This document shows, in pieces, positions 1 to 8,742 of a stretch of DNA of 64,000 nucleotides; within the stretch, counting starts at the first letter, position 1; each line of letters opens with the position of its first letter. Source of the stretch: EA-27 sp964396265 (GTDB lineage Archaea; Thermoplasmatota; Thermoplasmata; RBG-16-68-12; EA-27); assembly GCA_964396265.1 (NCBI GenBank), contig CAYNEM010000001.1, positions 124,001 through 188,000 on the forward strand, written 5' to 3'. The position numbers and the translations under genes are program-made. Below the pieces are notes generated by a model, which was given only the letters and a program-made list of their open reading frames with translations, was not told the DNA's origin and ran no database searches.

Positions 1-1
1 G

Positions 2-211
2 TGGAGAGCATCCACGCAGTGGTTCGCCGCAACGCTGGCAGGTCCAGCGGCTGCCGGGTTTTACACAATCGGCGTAGCCATGATGCTCTCCCAACCGGTC
101 GGCGCCGGTGAAATAGTGCTCTTCACGCTCGCGGGTGCCACATGTCTCTTTGTCCTCGTGTGGATTGAGAACATGGCGCGAGAGGCGGACGCCAATCGCA
201 CCCACGCGTAA
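2..211 (+). CDS. C-terminal end of a membrane protein (5' truncated by window)
   Basis: An open frame enters from the left edge and stops with TAA at 209-211, giving 69 codons. Two hydrophobic stretches are visible, one around the AATLAGPAAAGFYTIGVAMM segment and one around IVLFTLAGATCLFVLVWI, followed by a short charged tail, so this is the end of a polytopic membrane protein. The family cannot be named from so little sequence. The biotin carboxylase gene starts 38 bases downstream on the same strand. Confidence 0.5.
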   Translation, partial: WRASTQWFAATLAGPAAAGFYTIGVAMMLSQPVGAGEIVLFTLAGATCLFVLVWIENMAREADANRTHA

Positions 212-249
212 GGGAAGGTTTTAGATGCGCAGCTTGCTCCTCTCCTTGC

Positions 250-1782
250 GTGTTTCGGACAATCCTCGTTGCGAACCGTGGCGAGATCGCGATTCGTATC
301 GCCCGTACCTGCCGCGAGATGGGCATCCACGCCGCCGGCGTCTACTCCGCAGCGGACCGCGAGGCGCTCCACCGCCGCCACATGGACGAGAGCGTCGAGA
401 TCGGACCGGCCCCCGCGACGGAGTCCTACCTCCACATCGACCGCGTACTGGCGGCAGCGAAGGAGACAGGCGCCGAGGCGATCCATCCGGGCTACGGCTT
501 CCTCGCGGAGAACGCGGAGTTCTCGCGTCGTTGCGCGGAGGCGGGCGTTGCGTTCATCGGGCCTGGCCCCGACGCCATGATGAAGTCCGGCGACAAGATC
601 GGATCGAGGAAGGCGATGGCGGAGATCGGACTCCCCATCACGCCGGGCTCCGGCGCCGCCAACACGGAAGAGGATGCTCTCGCCGCGGCCCTCGATCTCG
701 GGTTCCCCGTCATGCTAAAGGCCTCCGGAGGCGGCGGCGGCATCGGGATGCGCGTGGTTCCCCGGCAGGACGAGCTCGCGCACGCGTTCCGCCTCGCGCG
801 GTCCGCCGCCCTGGCAGCGTTCGGCGACCCGACGATCTTCGTCGAGAAGTTCCACCGCCACCCGCGGCACATCGAGGTCCAGGTGTTCCTCGACCGCCAC
901 GGGAACACCGTCTCCCTCGGGGAGCGCGAGTGCTCGATCCAGCGGCGCCACCAGAAGCTCGTCGAGGAGTCGCCGTCCCCCGTCGTCGGGCCGAGGACGC
1001 GGAAGAGGATCGCAGAGCTGGCGGTGAAGGGGATGCGAGCGATCGGGTACGTGAACACCGGGACCGTCGAGTTCCTGTACTCCGGCGGCAAGTTCTACTT
1101 CAACGAGATCAACGCGCGCCTCCAGGTCGAGCACACGATCACGGAGGCGGTCACGGGCCTCGACCTCGTGCGCGAGCAGATCCGCGTGGCGGCAGGCGAG
1201 CCCCTGAGCGTATCGCAGAAGGATGTCAAGTTGAACGGCTGGGCGATCGAGTGCCGCATCAACGCGGAGGACCCCACCGCCAACTTCGCCCCCTCGCCCG
1301 GCGTCGTCACGCGGTACCACGAGCCCGGCGGCCCCGGCATCCGCGTGGACAGCGGGGTCGCGCAGGGTTCCACGGTCCAGGCGTTCTACGACCCCCTCGT
1401 GGCGAAGGTCATCGCGCACGGCCGCACGCGCGTCGACGCGATCGCCCGGATGTCCCGCGCACTCGACGAGTTCGTGATCGAGGGGATCTCCACGATCCTC
1501 CCTCTCCACCGCCGGATACTGCGGGATGAGGCGTTCCGCAAGGGGGAGCTCGCGACGACGTTCCTCGAGGACCGGGGTCTTCTGGCGGCGTTGGTGGAGG
1601 AGCGGGACGGGGAGATCGTCGCGCTGGCGGCGGCGCTCGCGGCGCGTCCGGCTCTGGCGGCGCATCTGAGGCCCCCGCTCGCGTTGAGGGTGCCCTCGCC
1701 GTCGCGATGGGTGGCGGCCGGGCGTCCGCACCCGGGAGGTGAGCATGCGCCTGCGCATCGCGCTCGACGGTCGCGAGTATGA
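250..1782 (+). CDS. accC: Biotin carboxylase subunit of acyl-CoA carboxylase
   Basis: ATP-dependent carboxylation of carrier-bound biotin, the first half-reaction of acetyl-/propionyl-CoA carboxylase. The GTG start gives the canonical N-terminus MFRTILVANRGEIAIR. The glycine-rich ATP-grasp loop (KASGGGGGIGMR), RRHQKLVEE and the catalytic EINARLQVEH segment are all present, and 510 residues is normal for a stand-alone subunit. The last ~45 residues turn Arg/Pro/Ala-rich and overlap the start of the carrier gene, implying translational coupling. No carboxyltransferase subunit lies in the window, so the acyl-CoA substrate cannot be assigned. In archaea such enzymes usually act on acetyl- and propionyl-CoA. 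Confidence 0.93.
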   Translation: MFRTILVANRGEIAIRIARTCREMGIHAAGVYSAADREALHRRHMDESVEIGPAPATESYLHIDRVLAAAKETGAEAIHPGYGFLAENAEFSRRCAEAGVAFIGPGPDAMMKSGDKIGSRKAMAEIGLPITPGSGAANTEEDALAAALDLGFPVMLKASGGGGGIGMRVVPRQDELAHAFRLARSAALAAFGDPTIFVEKFHRHPRHIEVQVFLDRHGNTVSLGERECSIQRRHQKLVEESPSPVVGPRTRKRIAELAVKGMRAIGYVNTGTVEFLYSGGKFYFNEINARLQVEHTITEAVTGLDLVREQIRVAAGEPLSVSQKDVKLNGWAIECRINAEDPTANFAPSPGVVTRYHEPGGPGIRVDSGVAQGSTVQAFYDPLVAKVIAHGRTRVDAIARMSRALDEFVIEGISTILPLHRRILRDEAFRKGELATTFLEDRGLLAALVEERDGEIVALAAALAARPALAAHLRPPLALRVPSPSRWVAAGRPHPGGEHAPAHRARRSRV

Positions 1783-2236
1783 GGTCCTCGTGGAGGGTGA
1801 GGCGCCGGACTTCCGCGTGTCCCTCGCGGGCCGTTCGCGCGGCGTGCGCGTCAATGTCCATGGCGATCGCGCCGAGGCCATGGTCGACGGTCGAACCATA
1901 CCGCTCGCGTTTGGCGGCGGGGTCCGCATCGACGGGGTGGCCCGCACCGCCCGCGTGGAGTGGCTCCGGGAGGAGGCGGCGATCGAGGGAGGGGCGAAGG
2001 TCGTCGAGGTCCGTCCCCCCATGCCAGGGCGCATCGTCCGCGTCGTCGCGAAGCCGGGGGATGCCGTCTTCCCAGGCGTGCCCTTGGTCGTCCTTGAGGC
2101 CATGAAGATGCAGAACGAGATCCCCGCGCCCGTCCGCGGAATCGTGCTGGAGGTCCGCGTCAAGGAAGGGGACGCAGTCGCCGCCAGCGATGTGCTCGTC
2201 CGGATTGGCCCCGAGCGCCCGGGAAAACCTTCATAG
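1745..2236 (+). CDS. Biotin carboxyl carrier protein
   Basis: Carries the biotin that the preceding biotin carboxylase carboxylates. The C-terminal half is a biotinyl/lipoyl domain with the attachment motif EAMKMQNEI (Lys121 counted from the ATG at 1745) followed by KEGDAV. The N-terminal ~80 residues form a beta-rich linker domain (LRIALDGREYEVLVEG), as in propionyl/methylmalonyl-CoA carboxylase gamma subunits. A GTG at 1739 is an alternative start two codons upstream. The gene overlaps the biotin carboxylase end by 38 bases, so the two are coupled. Confidence 0.9.
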   Translation: MRLRIALDGREYEVLVEGEAPDFRVSLAGRSRGVRVNVHGDRAEAMVDGRTIPLAFGGGVRIDGVARTARVEWLREEAAIEGGAKVVEVRPPMPGRIVRVVAKPGDAVFPGVPLVVLEAMKMQNEIPAPVRGIVLEVRVKEGDAVAASDVLVRIGPERPGKPS

Positions 2237-5200
2237 CCTCGATGACGAATGGCCGAATGAGGGTGGGCTGGAGCTGAGGGCGGGAACAGCAGTCTTAGCG
2301 TTCGTCCTATTGAGCGCCGCCCTCGCGACCGCCATCCCCGCGGTACCGGCCTCGGAGGCGTCGGGACCTGCCGATCTCTCCTCCTATCTAATCCTGCTCC
2401 GCGATCAACAGAGCCACGCCGCGAGCCTGGACGTCCGGGCCGCCACGGAGCCCGCGCTCACCGCCATCGCGGACCGCCGCGCGGCCCTCGTCTTCACGCC
2501 GGATGATCTCGGCCGGCCCGACGTGCTTGACCTCAACCGCCAGATCGACGTGAGGATGGGCGAAGTGCGCCTAGCGATCGCCTCGGAGGCGTTCCGCCGC
2601 CACGCCGCCACGCGTTCCGCCGTGGAAACGATCATCGAAGAGCTCGGGGGCACCGTTCACTATCGCAGCCCGCTGCTGAACCTCTTGGGCGTCTGGTTGC
2701 CCGACTCCGCCGTCGCAACCCTTCTCGCGAGCCCGCTGATCGCCTCCGTCGAGCCCGACGCGACGATGGACGTGCAGCTCGACGTGAGCGTCCCTTCCAT
2801 CTCCGCCTCGAGCTTCTGGACCGGCGGCTTCACGGGCGGACCGTACAAGATCGTCGTCCCCGACACGGGCGTCGATTCGACCCATCCCGCCCTCGCGGGG
2901 AAGATCAGCGACGCCGATGTGTTCCACGACGTCGCGCAAATCCAGGGGAACTACAACGACAATCCAGCAAGCCCGGACGACCTGCACGGGCACGGAACGC
3001 ACATCGCGGGGATCGTCGCCAGCCAAGATGCGACGGACCGCGGCGTCGCGCACGGGATGCTCGGTGTCGTGAACGTGAAGTTTGGGTACCTCACGACGGG
3101 CGGCGGCGGCCAGGGCGTTTGGAGCGATGCGATGATGGGCATCGACTGGTCCATCTTCACGGCGGGTGGCGACGTGCTCACCTTCAGCTACGGCGGCGGT
3201 TCAAACAACGACGGCACGGACGCGATGAGCCGCTTCATGGACGCGCTCGTGGATGACCTCGGGATTCCGGTCAGCGCGGCGGCGGGGAACAACGGCGCGG
3301 CCTCCTCGATCATTCAGCCCGCGACCGCGTACAACATCGTCACCGTGGGCGCGATGGATGACCGTAACAGTGTGTCCCGCGCGGACGATGGTATCGCGGG
3401 CTTCAGCTCGCGGGGCCCCACGGGGGACGGGCGGATCAAGCCGGACATCGCCGCGCCCGGCAACGCGATCACCTCGACTGCACATGACTGGGAAGGCGGC
3501 GGCAACGACTGGGTCGGGATGTCGGGCACGAGCATGGCCTCGCCGCACGTCGGCGCGAGCCTCATCCTCTACCTGAACGCGGCCGGCGGGCCGCCGATGT
3601 TCCCCGCACGGTCGAAGGCCGTCCTTCTCAACACCGCCACGGACTGGGGCGCCGGGGGGCCGGACAACACTTACGGGTGGGGGTACCTCGATCTCGCCGC
3701 AGCGTGGGCCCGCCGGAACAACGTCGTCCAGGACGACGCAGACGAAGGCGTCCCGCAGTTCTTCAAGCTGGCCGGCGCAGCGAACGACCGGGCCACCATG
3801 GTGTGGCAGAAGCACGTCGTCTACAACGGGATCAGCGCGCCGCTGACGTCGAACTCCCTGAACAACCTGGAGCTGCGGCTGTACAACGAGTTCGCGAACA
3901 GCCTGCTGGATTCCTCCCTCTCCGTGCGGGACAACGTGGAGCAGGTCGAGTTTGCGGCCGCGGCACCCGGTGTCGTCAAAGTGACGGTCAACGGCGCGCT
4001 CGGCAGCCTCGTGTCCGTGGAGCCGTTCGCCCTCGCCGGCGTCGCACCGCCGATCCCGGCCAACGCGCCCGCGCTCGCCCCCACAGTGATTGCGCCGCCA
4101 ACCGTGAACCAGGGCGACACGTTCGTCGTCAGCGTGAACGTCGCGAACCCTGGCGGCTTGCGCGTCTTCGGGACGAACGTCCAGCTGAACATTCCGCCCG
4201 GGCTCATCCTCGTCGCGGGGGCGAACCCCGCGGGCGTCGGGACGATCGTCGAGGGCACCTTCGCGTCCGCCTCGTGGACCTTGTCCGCGCCGTTCGCCGG
4301 GACGCATGTGCTGACTGCAGGCGCAAGCGGCAACGCCTACGGGGAAACGTACGGGGGCACATCCCCGCCAACGGCGGTCCTCGTCGCGGACACCGCACCG
4401 CCGACAATCGCCGGGCCGAGCGCCGTGCCCTCCCCGCAGAACCCCGGAGGAATCGTCAACATCTCCGCGAGCATCTTCGACAACTTGGCGGTCGCCGGCA
4501 GCTGGGTCGAGGTGTGGGACCCGGTCGGCGGCTCCGTGGGGAACTTCACGATGACGTTCGACACCATCACCGGCCGGCGGTATTACTTCCAGACGTACGT
4601 GACGCTCGGGGATTACGCGTATACGATCACCGCGGAGGACACGTCCGGCCTCACCGCCACCGCGTCCGGCCTCTTCCGTATTCAGGACATGATCGCGCCG
4701 ACGATCTCCGGCGCCGCCGCCACGCCCGACCCACAGGAGGTCTTCTTCTCCGTGAACGTGACGGCGACCGCGACGGACAACGTGGGCGTCATCGGCACCT
4801 ACGTCGAGATCACGGACCCGCTCGGCGGGTGGTTCAACGTGACGATGGACCGTGCCGGGAGCGCGATCTGGTTCGCGCAGACGTACAACCTGCTCGGCAC
4901 GCACAGCTACATGATCTCTGTCCACGACGCGGCGATGCACTGGGCGACCGCCGTGGGGACCTTCCTCGTGCGCGATGCGACCGCGCCCTTGGCCGACGCG
5001 GGACCGGACCGGAGCGTGGAGTTAGGCCTTCCCTTCGTGTTCGACGGCACGGGTTCGTCGGACAACGTCGGCATCGTCTCGTACGCGTGGGACTTCCTCG
5101 ACGGCGGGAGTCCGGTCACGCTTACGGGTGCGACGGCGAGCTACATGTTCCTCAACCTGGGCACGGTCTTCGCGACGCTGACCGTCCGTGACGCGTCTGG

Positions 5201-6716
5201 AAACTCGGGCACGGACATGGTGACGGTGCTCGTGGTCGATCCGACCCCGCCCGAGATCACGGACGTGCGCACGGATCCGCCCCTGCAGGACGTGGGCCTC
5301 TCCGTCGCGGTGAGCGCCCGGGTGTGGGACCGCTTCGGGGTCGCCGGTGTCTCCCTCCGGGTGCAGGACCCTACGGGTTCCGTCCTCAACGTGAGCATGC
5401 CCGCGGCCGGGTCACGACACGAGCTCGCCCTCCCGTACGCGACGAAGGGCGTGCACATCTTCCAAATTTGGGCGGTCGACACGAGCGGGAACTGGAACTC
5501 GACCTCCGGGGCGTTCGTGATCGCGGACCTCAGTCCCCCGGCCGTCTCCATGACGGCGACGCCAGACCCGCAGGACATCTTCGGCACCATCGAGGTGGCG
5601 GCGACGGTAACGGACAACGACATGCTCGCGAACGTGTGGGCCGAAGTAAGGGATCCATCGGGACTCGTGGCCGCAATTCTCCCGATGACGCCTCAAGGCG
5701 GCCAGTGGACGGCCACGTTCACCCCCGCGGTCCTCGGACCGCACCGGACGACCGTGTGGGCGACCGACGTCAGCGGCAACCTCGGCTTCGACCTGCGCAC
5801 CGTCTGGTCCGTCGATCGCACGCCCCCGACCCTCCTTGTCGACGCCCCGCTCACCGCCGAGGTCCTCACCACTTTCACGACGACCGTGACGGTCGCGGAC
5901 GACCTCGGATCCTACGTAGCGACCATGGAGGCGCGCGACCTCTCGGGCGTGTCCGCGGGGAACCGCTCTCTTGTGTTGCCCTCGCCCGTCGCCGTCCTCT
6001 GGAGATTCGACGCGCTCGGCGAGCACCCGTGGGTCGCCTGGGCCGTGGACCCGAGCGGGAACTCGGTTGTTATCGAAGGGATGATCGACGTGGTGGACTC
6101 CCAGCCGCCGATCGCCGACGCGGGCCCCGACCGGACGATCGTGCAGGGCACGACGGTCCCCCTCGACGCATCGGGCTCGACCGACAACTACGGGATTGCG
6201 ACCTACACCTGGACCTTTGTGGCGAACGGCGGGACCCGCGTGCTTAGCGACGAGCACGCCGCGTTCGGGTTCAGGCAAGCGGGTAGCGTTGTGGTCACGC
6301 TCATCGTGGAGGATCTCGCAGGGAACCTCGGCACGGACACCGCCTCGATCCGCGTCGTCGCCGCTGACCGCGACGGGGATGGCGCGAGCGACGACGACGA
6401 AGTCACGGACCACACGGACCCGACCCTGCCGGACACGGACGGGGACGGGATCCTCGACGGCGCGGATTCCGGACCCACGAGCCCGGAGATTAACGTCATC
6501 CGATGGTTCACATCCTGGTTCGGGATCCTCGTCCTTCTCGCCATCCTCGGGGCGATCCTTGTCGTAGGGGGACGAAGGAAGAGGGAGGAGCCGGAGTCTC
6601 CGACGGCGCCCGCCCAAGCCGCGGCGCCGCAAGCCGTCCGATTCCCGAGCGTCCCCGCGTTCGATCTCCCGCCGCCGCCACCGGACGAGGGGCTACCCCC
6701 GCCGCCAGACGATTGA
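2190..6716 (+). CDS. Secreted, membrane-anchored subtilisin-family serine protease with Ig/PKD-like domains
   Basis: Extracellular S8 peptidase. A signal peptide (LELRAGTAVLAFVLLSAALA) and propeptide-like region come first. The catalytic triad lies in VVPDTGVDSTHP (Asp), HGHGTHIAGI (His) and GMSGTSMASPHV (Ser). Several Ig/PKD-like beta domains follow, including AGPDRSVELG and AGPDRTIVQG units, then an acidic DxDGDG calcium-binding segment (DRDGDGASDDDE), one transmembrane helix (WFGILVLLAILGAILVVGG) and a Pro-rich cytoplasmic tail. The upstream ATG at 2190 overlaps the carrier gene by 47 bases; the signal peptide really begins near 2268, where only a CTG is in frame. A TATA-like ATT-free stretch (AAAACCTTCATA, 2224-2235) would place transcription start near 2257. 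No PGF-CTERM motif is visible. Confidence 0.88.
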   Translation: MCSSGLAPSARENLHSLDDEWPNEGGLELRAGTAVLAFVLLSAALATAIPAVPASEASGPADLSSYLILLRDQQSHAASLDVRAATEPALTAIADRRAALVFTPDDLGRPDVLDLNRQIDVRMGEVRLAIASEAFRRHAATRSAVETIIEELGGTVHYRSPLLNLLGVWLPDSAVATLLASPLIASVEPDATMDVQLDVSVPSISASSFWTGGFTGGPYKIVVPDTGVDSTHPALAGKISDADVFHDVAQIQGNYNDNPASPDDLHGHGTHIAGIVASQDATDRGVAHGMLGVVNVKFGYLTTGGGGQGVWSDAMMGIDWSIFTAGGDVLTFSYGGGSNNDGTDAMSRFMDALVDDLGIPVSAAAGNNGAASSIIQPATAYNIVTVGAMDDRNSVSRADDGIAGFSSRGPTGDGRIKPDIAAPGNAITSTAHDWEGGGNDWVGMSGTSMASPHVGASLILYLNAAGGPPMFPARSKAVLLNTATDWGAGGPDNTYGWGYLDLAAAWARRNNVVQDDADEGVPQFFKLAGAANDRATMVWQKHVVYNGISAPLTSNSLNNLELRLYNEFANSLLDSSLSVRDNVEQVEFAAAAPGVVKVTVNGALGSLVSVEPFALAGVAPPIPANAPALAPTVIAPPTVNQGDTFVVSVNVANPGGLRVFGTNVQLNIPPGLILVAGANPAGVGTIVEGTFASASWTLSAPFAGTHVLTAGASGNAYGETYGGTSPPTAVLVADTAPPTIAGPSAVPSPQNPGGIVNISASIFDNLAVAGSWVEVWDPVGGSVGNFTMTFDTITGRRYYFQTYVTLGDYAYTITAEDTSGLTATASGLFRIQDMIAPTISGAAATPDPQEVFFSVNVTATATDNVGVIGTYVEITDPLGGWFNVTMDRAGSAIWFAQTYNLLGTHSYMISVHDAAMHWATAVGTFLVRDATAPLADAGPDRSVELGLPFVFDGTGSSDNVGIVSYAWDFLDGGSPVTLTGATASYMFLNLGTVFATLTVRDASGNSGTDMVTVLVVDPTPPEITDVRTDPPLQDVGLSVAVSARVWDRFGVAGVSLRVQDPTGSVLNVSMPAAGSRHELALPYATKGVHIFQIWAVDTSGNWNSTSGAFVIADLSPPAVSMTATPDPQDIFGTIEVAATVTDNDMLANVWAEVRDPSGLVAAILPMTPQGGQWTATFTPAVLGPHRTTVWATDVSGNLGFDLRTVWSVDRTPPTLLVDAPLTAEVLTTFTTTVTVADDLGSYVATMEARDLSGVSAGNRSLVLPSPVAVLWRFDALGEHPWVAWAVDPSGNSVVIEGMIDVVDSQPPIADAGPDRTIVQGTTVPLDASGSTDNYGIATYTWTFVANGGTRVLSDEHAAFGFRQAGSVVVTLIVEDLAGNLGTDTASIRVVAADRDGDGASDDDEVTDHTDPTLPDTDGDGILDGADSGPTSPEINVIRWFTSWFGILVLLAILGAILVVGGRRKREEPESPTAPAQAAAPQAVRFPSVPAFDLPPPPPDEGLPPPPDD

Positions 6717-6750
6717 GCGGCGTAGGGACCGCCGAGAGGCCACGAATCGC

Positions 6751-6760
6751 AGGACTTAAG
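6751..6760 (+). promoter_or_regulatory. TATA box for the phosphatase gene
   Basis: AGGACTTAAG lies about 30 bp upstream of the ATG at 6787, the spacing expected of an archaeal promoter driving a leaderless mRNA. It favours the 6787 start over an in-frame TTG at 6766. Confidence 0.5.
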
Positions 6761-6786
6761 CACGATTGGCGTTTGGGCGCATCACG

Positions 6787-7257
6787 ATGGACCTCGTGTA
6801 CACGATCGAGGACGGCCGCATCGGTGGCCGACCTGGCCCCACGCGCGCACCCTGGGACTTCGCAGCGATGAAGCGGGATGGATGGGGCGTCATCGTCTCG
6901 TTCGAATGCGACCGGCTCGACTCCATGGAGATCCGCGCGGCGGGCATCGAGCACAAGCTGATCTGCGTCGAGGACTTCGCCGCGCCCACGATCGACCAGA
7001 TGCACGAGTTCAACGAGTTCATCGATCGAAAGATGAGGCAGGGTACGAAAGTGCTCACCCACTGCTTCGCAGGGCGCGGGCGCACGGGGACTTTCCTCGC
7101 CAGCCGCCGGATCTGGCAAGGGGCGACCACGGAAGAAGCCGTCCGGGAGATCCGTGCGAAGATCCTGGCGGCCCAAGGCACGCTGGCAGGGGCGATCGAA
7201 CCCGTGCAGATGGAGGCGCTCCACCACTTCGAGAGTTCGCTCCGCCGCCAAGGATAA
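6787..7257 (+). CDS. Dual-specificity / tyrosine phosphatase family protein
   Basis: Predicted cysteine-based phosphatase of 156 residues. The P-loop signature HCFAGRGRTG gives nucleophile Cys93 and Arg99 (CX5R), and VEDFAAP supplies a plausible general-acid Asp63. The fold order and size fit compact archaeal dual-specificity phosphatases. Substrate specificity (protein or small phosphorylated metabolite) cannot be told from sequence. The ATG at 6787 fits the upstream TATA box. The gene is single, converging on the minus-strand deoxyhypusine synthase gene. Confidence 0.88.
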   Translation: MDLVYTIEDGRIGGRPGPTRAPWDFAAMKRDGWGVIVSFECDRLDSMEIRAAGIEHKLICVEDFAAPTIDQMHEFNEFIDRKMRQGTKVLTHCFAGRGRTGTFLASRRIWQGATTEEAVREIRAKILAAQGTLAGAIEPVQMEALHHFESSLRRQG

Positions 7258-7304
7258 CGAGCGAAGCGACCAGGAACCCGTGAACGAATCGAAGCAGAGT
7301 TCGA

Positions 7305-8360
7305 TCAGGAAATCGACGCAACCTCGTCTCCGCTCCACCTGAACTTCTTCCGCTTCCGCTTGATCCCGCTCCCAAGCACGTACCCGGCCACGAGCGGAAG
7401 CCCGATGGTTGCTTCGACGATGCACTGCGCCATCTTCGCGTCCTTGTGGAACTTGCCCCACGATTGGGACTCCTCGAAGGTGCACCCGCTCAGGCCGCCC
7501 CAGTGCGGGACGTCCGTCGTGAGCTGCGCCGCGTACTTGTGCGGCTTCTCCGGGAGCCCGAGGACCTCCATCGTCACCGCGGTCTGTGAGATGTAGTTCT
7601 TCGGCGTGCCGCCCGCGACGTAGAACACGCCCGTCACGTCCGACTTCGCGACGACCTGGGTGATCTCGTAGTTGTCCCGGATGGGGTCGATCCGCATGGG
7701 CTCCTCCTTCGCCTTCTGCCTCTCCATGTAGTGACGTGTCAGCGCGATGCCGAAGCTGGAGTCGTTCAGGGCAGGGACGAAGTAGGGCACCCCGTTCTTC
7801 GCGCACGTGTAGACGAGCGAGTTCGGGTCCGCATACATCTTCCCCACGTGGGCCATGAACTCCCTCGTGCTGTACGCCCTCGGTTCCATCCGATCCGCGA
7901 TCTTCGCGACTTCATCGTCGATGACGCGGAACTCGGCCTCGTCCGCGAGCGTGTCGTAGATGCGGTCGAGGAAGTGCTTCCGCAGCAGGATGTCGTCCGC
8001 GTCGGGCGAGGAGACGAAGTGGCGGTGGCCGTGGGCCTCGTACCAGTCGTGGTACGCGATCGCCCCCGTCGTCACGATCGCGTCGACATACCCCTTCTCG
8101 ACGAGATCGCGAAGGACCTTGCGCATGCCGCCAGCGATCAGCGCGCCCGCCACTCCAAGGAGGATCGTACACTTCGGATCCGCCGCCATGTTCTCGTACA
8201 CGGTGGCACACATCGCGAGCGTCCGACTCTGGAAAGACGTGTGACGCATCGCCTCCACGAGACCGCGCACGGTCTTGACGCGCTCCAGGTCGAGGTGCTC
8301 GATGGGGACCTGCGTCAGCTCTTCTTTCGTCGGGACTCTATGCGGCATCCCCTGCGGCAA
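7305..8360 (-). CDS. dhs: Deoxyhypusine synthase family protein
   Basis: Transfers an aminobutyl group from spermidine; in archaea this normally modifies a lysine of translation factor aIF5A. The 351-residue protein has the catalytic lysine context SQSWGKFHKD (Lys303), the NAD-binding VAGGTPKNYI segment and FVPALNDSSFG. The first half reads VTTGAIAYHDWYEAHGHRHF, which looks more like the deoxyhypusine-synthase-like/homospermidine-synthase branch than like classical archaeal Dhs (TTAGG...). The family is certain but the exact acceptor is not. No aIF5A gene is in the window. Confidence 0.85.
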   Translation of the reverse strand: MPQGMPHRVPTKEELTQVPIEHLDLERVKTVRGLVEAMRHTSFQSRTLAMCATVYENMAADPKCTILLGVAGALIAGGMRKVLRDLVEKGYVDAIVTTGAIAYHDWYEAHGHRHFVSSPDADDILLRKHFLDRIYDTLADEAEFRVIDDEVAKIADRMEPRAYSTREFMAHVGKMYADPNSLVYTCAKNGVPYFVPALNDSSFGIALTRHYMERQKAKEEPMRIDPIRDNYEITQVVAKSDVTGVFYVAGGTPKNYISQTAVTMEVLGLPEKPHKYAAQLTTDVPHWGGLSGCTFEESQSWGKFHKDAKMAQCIVEATIGLPLVAGYVLGSGIKRKRKKFRWSGDEVASIS

Positions 8361-8386
8361 ACCGCTGGTGGGCGAAATAGGTTGTC

Positions 8387-8551
8387 CTAGGGCGCCTTCC
8401 GTGGGCGCGAGCAGATCGCGTACTCGTCGCCGTCGAAGAACACGTCGAGCTCGGGGTGCTGCCTCTGGATCTCCTGGACCCTCGCGAGGACGTCCTTGAG
8501 GGACTGCGAGGGGTCGTCCCGGTCCAACTTCACGTGGATCGTCTTCGCCAC
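8387..8551 (-). CDS. Small uncharacterised protein (54 aa)
   Basis: Starts MAKTIHVKLDRDDPSQSLKD and ends DEYAICSRPRKAP; about 54 residues, charged, mixed alpha/beta, no cysteine pair or membrane segment. The GTG at 8551 was chosen because GGAGAGG sits five bases upstream and a TATA box lies at 8593-8600. An in-frame ATG at 8581 would add ten Arg/Gly-rich residues and sits too close to the TATA box. It ends 26 bases before the start of the deoxyhypusine synthase gene on the same strand, so the two may share a transcript. No family recognised. Confidence 0.5.
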   Translation of the reverse strand: MAKTIHVKLDRDDPSQSLKDVLARVQEIQRQHPELDVFFDGDEYAICSRPRKAP

Positions 8552-8592
8552 AGCCTCTCCGCCCCGCGCCGCGCGTCGCATCGGGGGGACCG

Positions 8593-8600
8593 TATAAATA
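8593..8600 (-). promoter_or_regulatory. TATA box upstream of the 54-aa gene
   Basis: TATTTATA on the minus strand (TATAAATA as read on plus). Its position implies transcription starting near 8570, leaving a short leader containing the GGAGAGG ribosome-binding site. Confidence 0.55.
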
Positions 8601-8663
8601 CGTTCCTCGCGTTCCCTCCCGTGAAATGCGCCGCGGTCAGTCGCGCGAAGCGTGCGCCAAGAA

Positions 8664-8673
8664 TTATATAAGG
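8664..8673 (+). promoter_or_regulatory. TATA box of the KaiC-like gene
   Basis: TTATATAAGG is a near-consensus archaeal TATA element. Transcription would begin about 25-27 bp downstream, near 8695. That leaves a leader of roughly 50 nt before the GTG start at 8743, long for this genome and occupied by a short reading frame. Confidence 0.6.
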
Positions 8674-8703
8674 GGACCCCCCTACAAACGCCTGCGAGGG
8701 TCC

Positions 8704-8742
8704 ATGCGGTACGAGGACCGTCGTTCTCAGAGGTGCAACTGA
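8704..8742 (+). other. Possible 12-codon upstream reading frame in the leader
   Basis: ATG CGG TAC GAG ... TGC AAC TGA encodes MRYEDRRSQRCN. Its TGA directly abuts the GTG start of the KaiC-like gene. The Shine-Dalgarno-like GAGGTG for that GTG lies inside this frame, so translating it could uncover or occlude the downstream start. It may be chance; nothing but position supports it. Confidence 0.3.

Noticed and set aside
3201..4940. Minus-strand open frame inside the protease gene
   Set aside because: Shadow of the subtilisin gene; no recognisable domain or start context.
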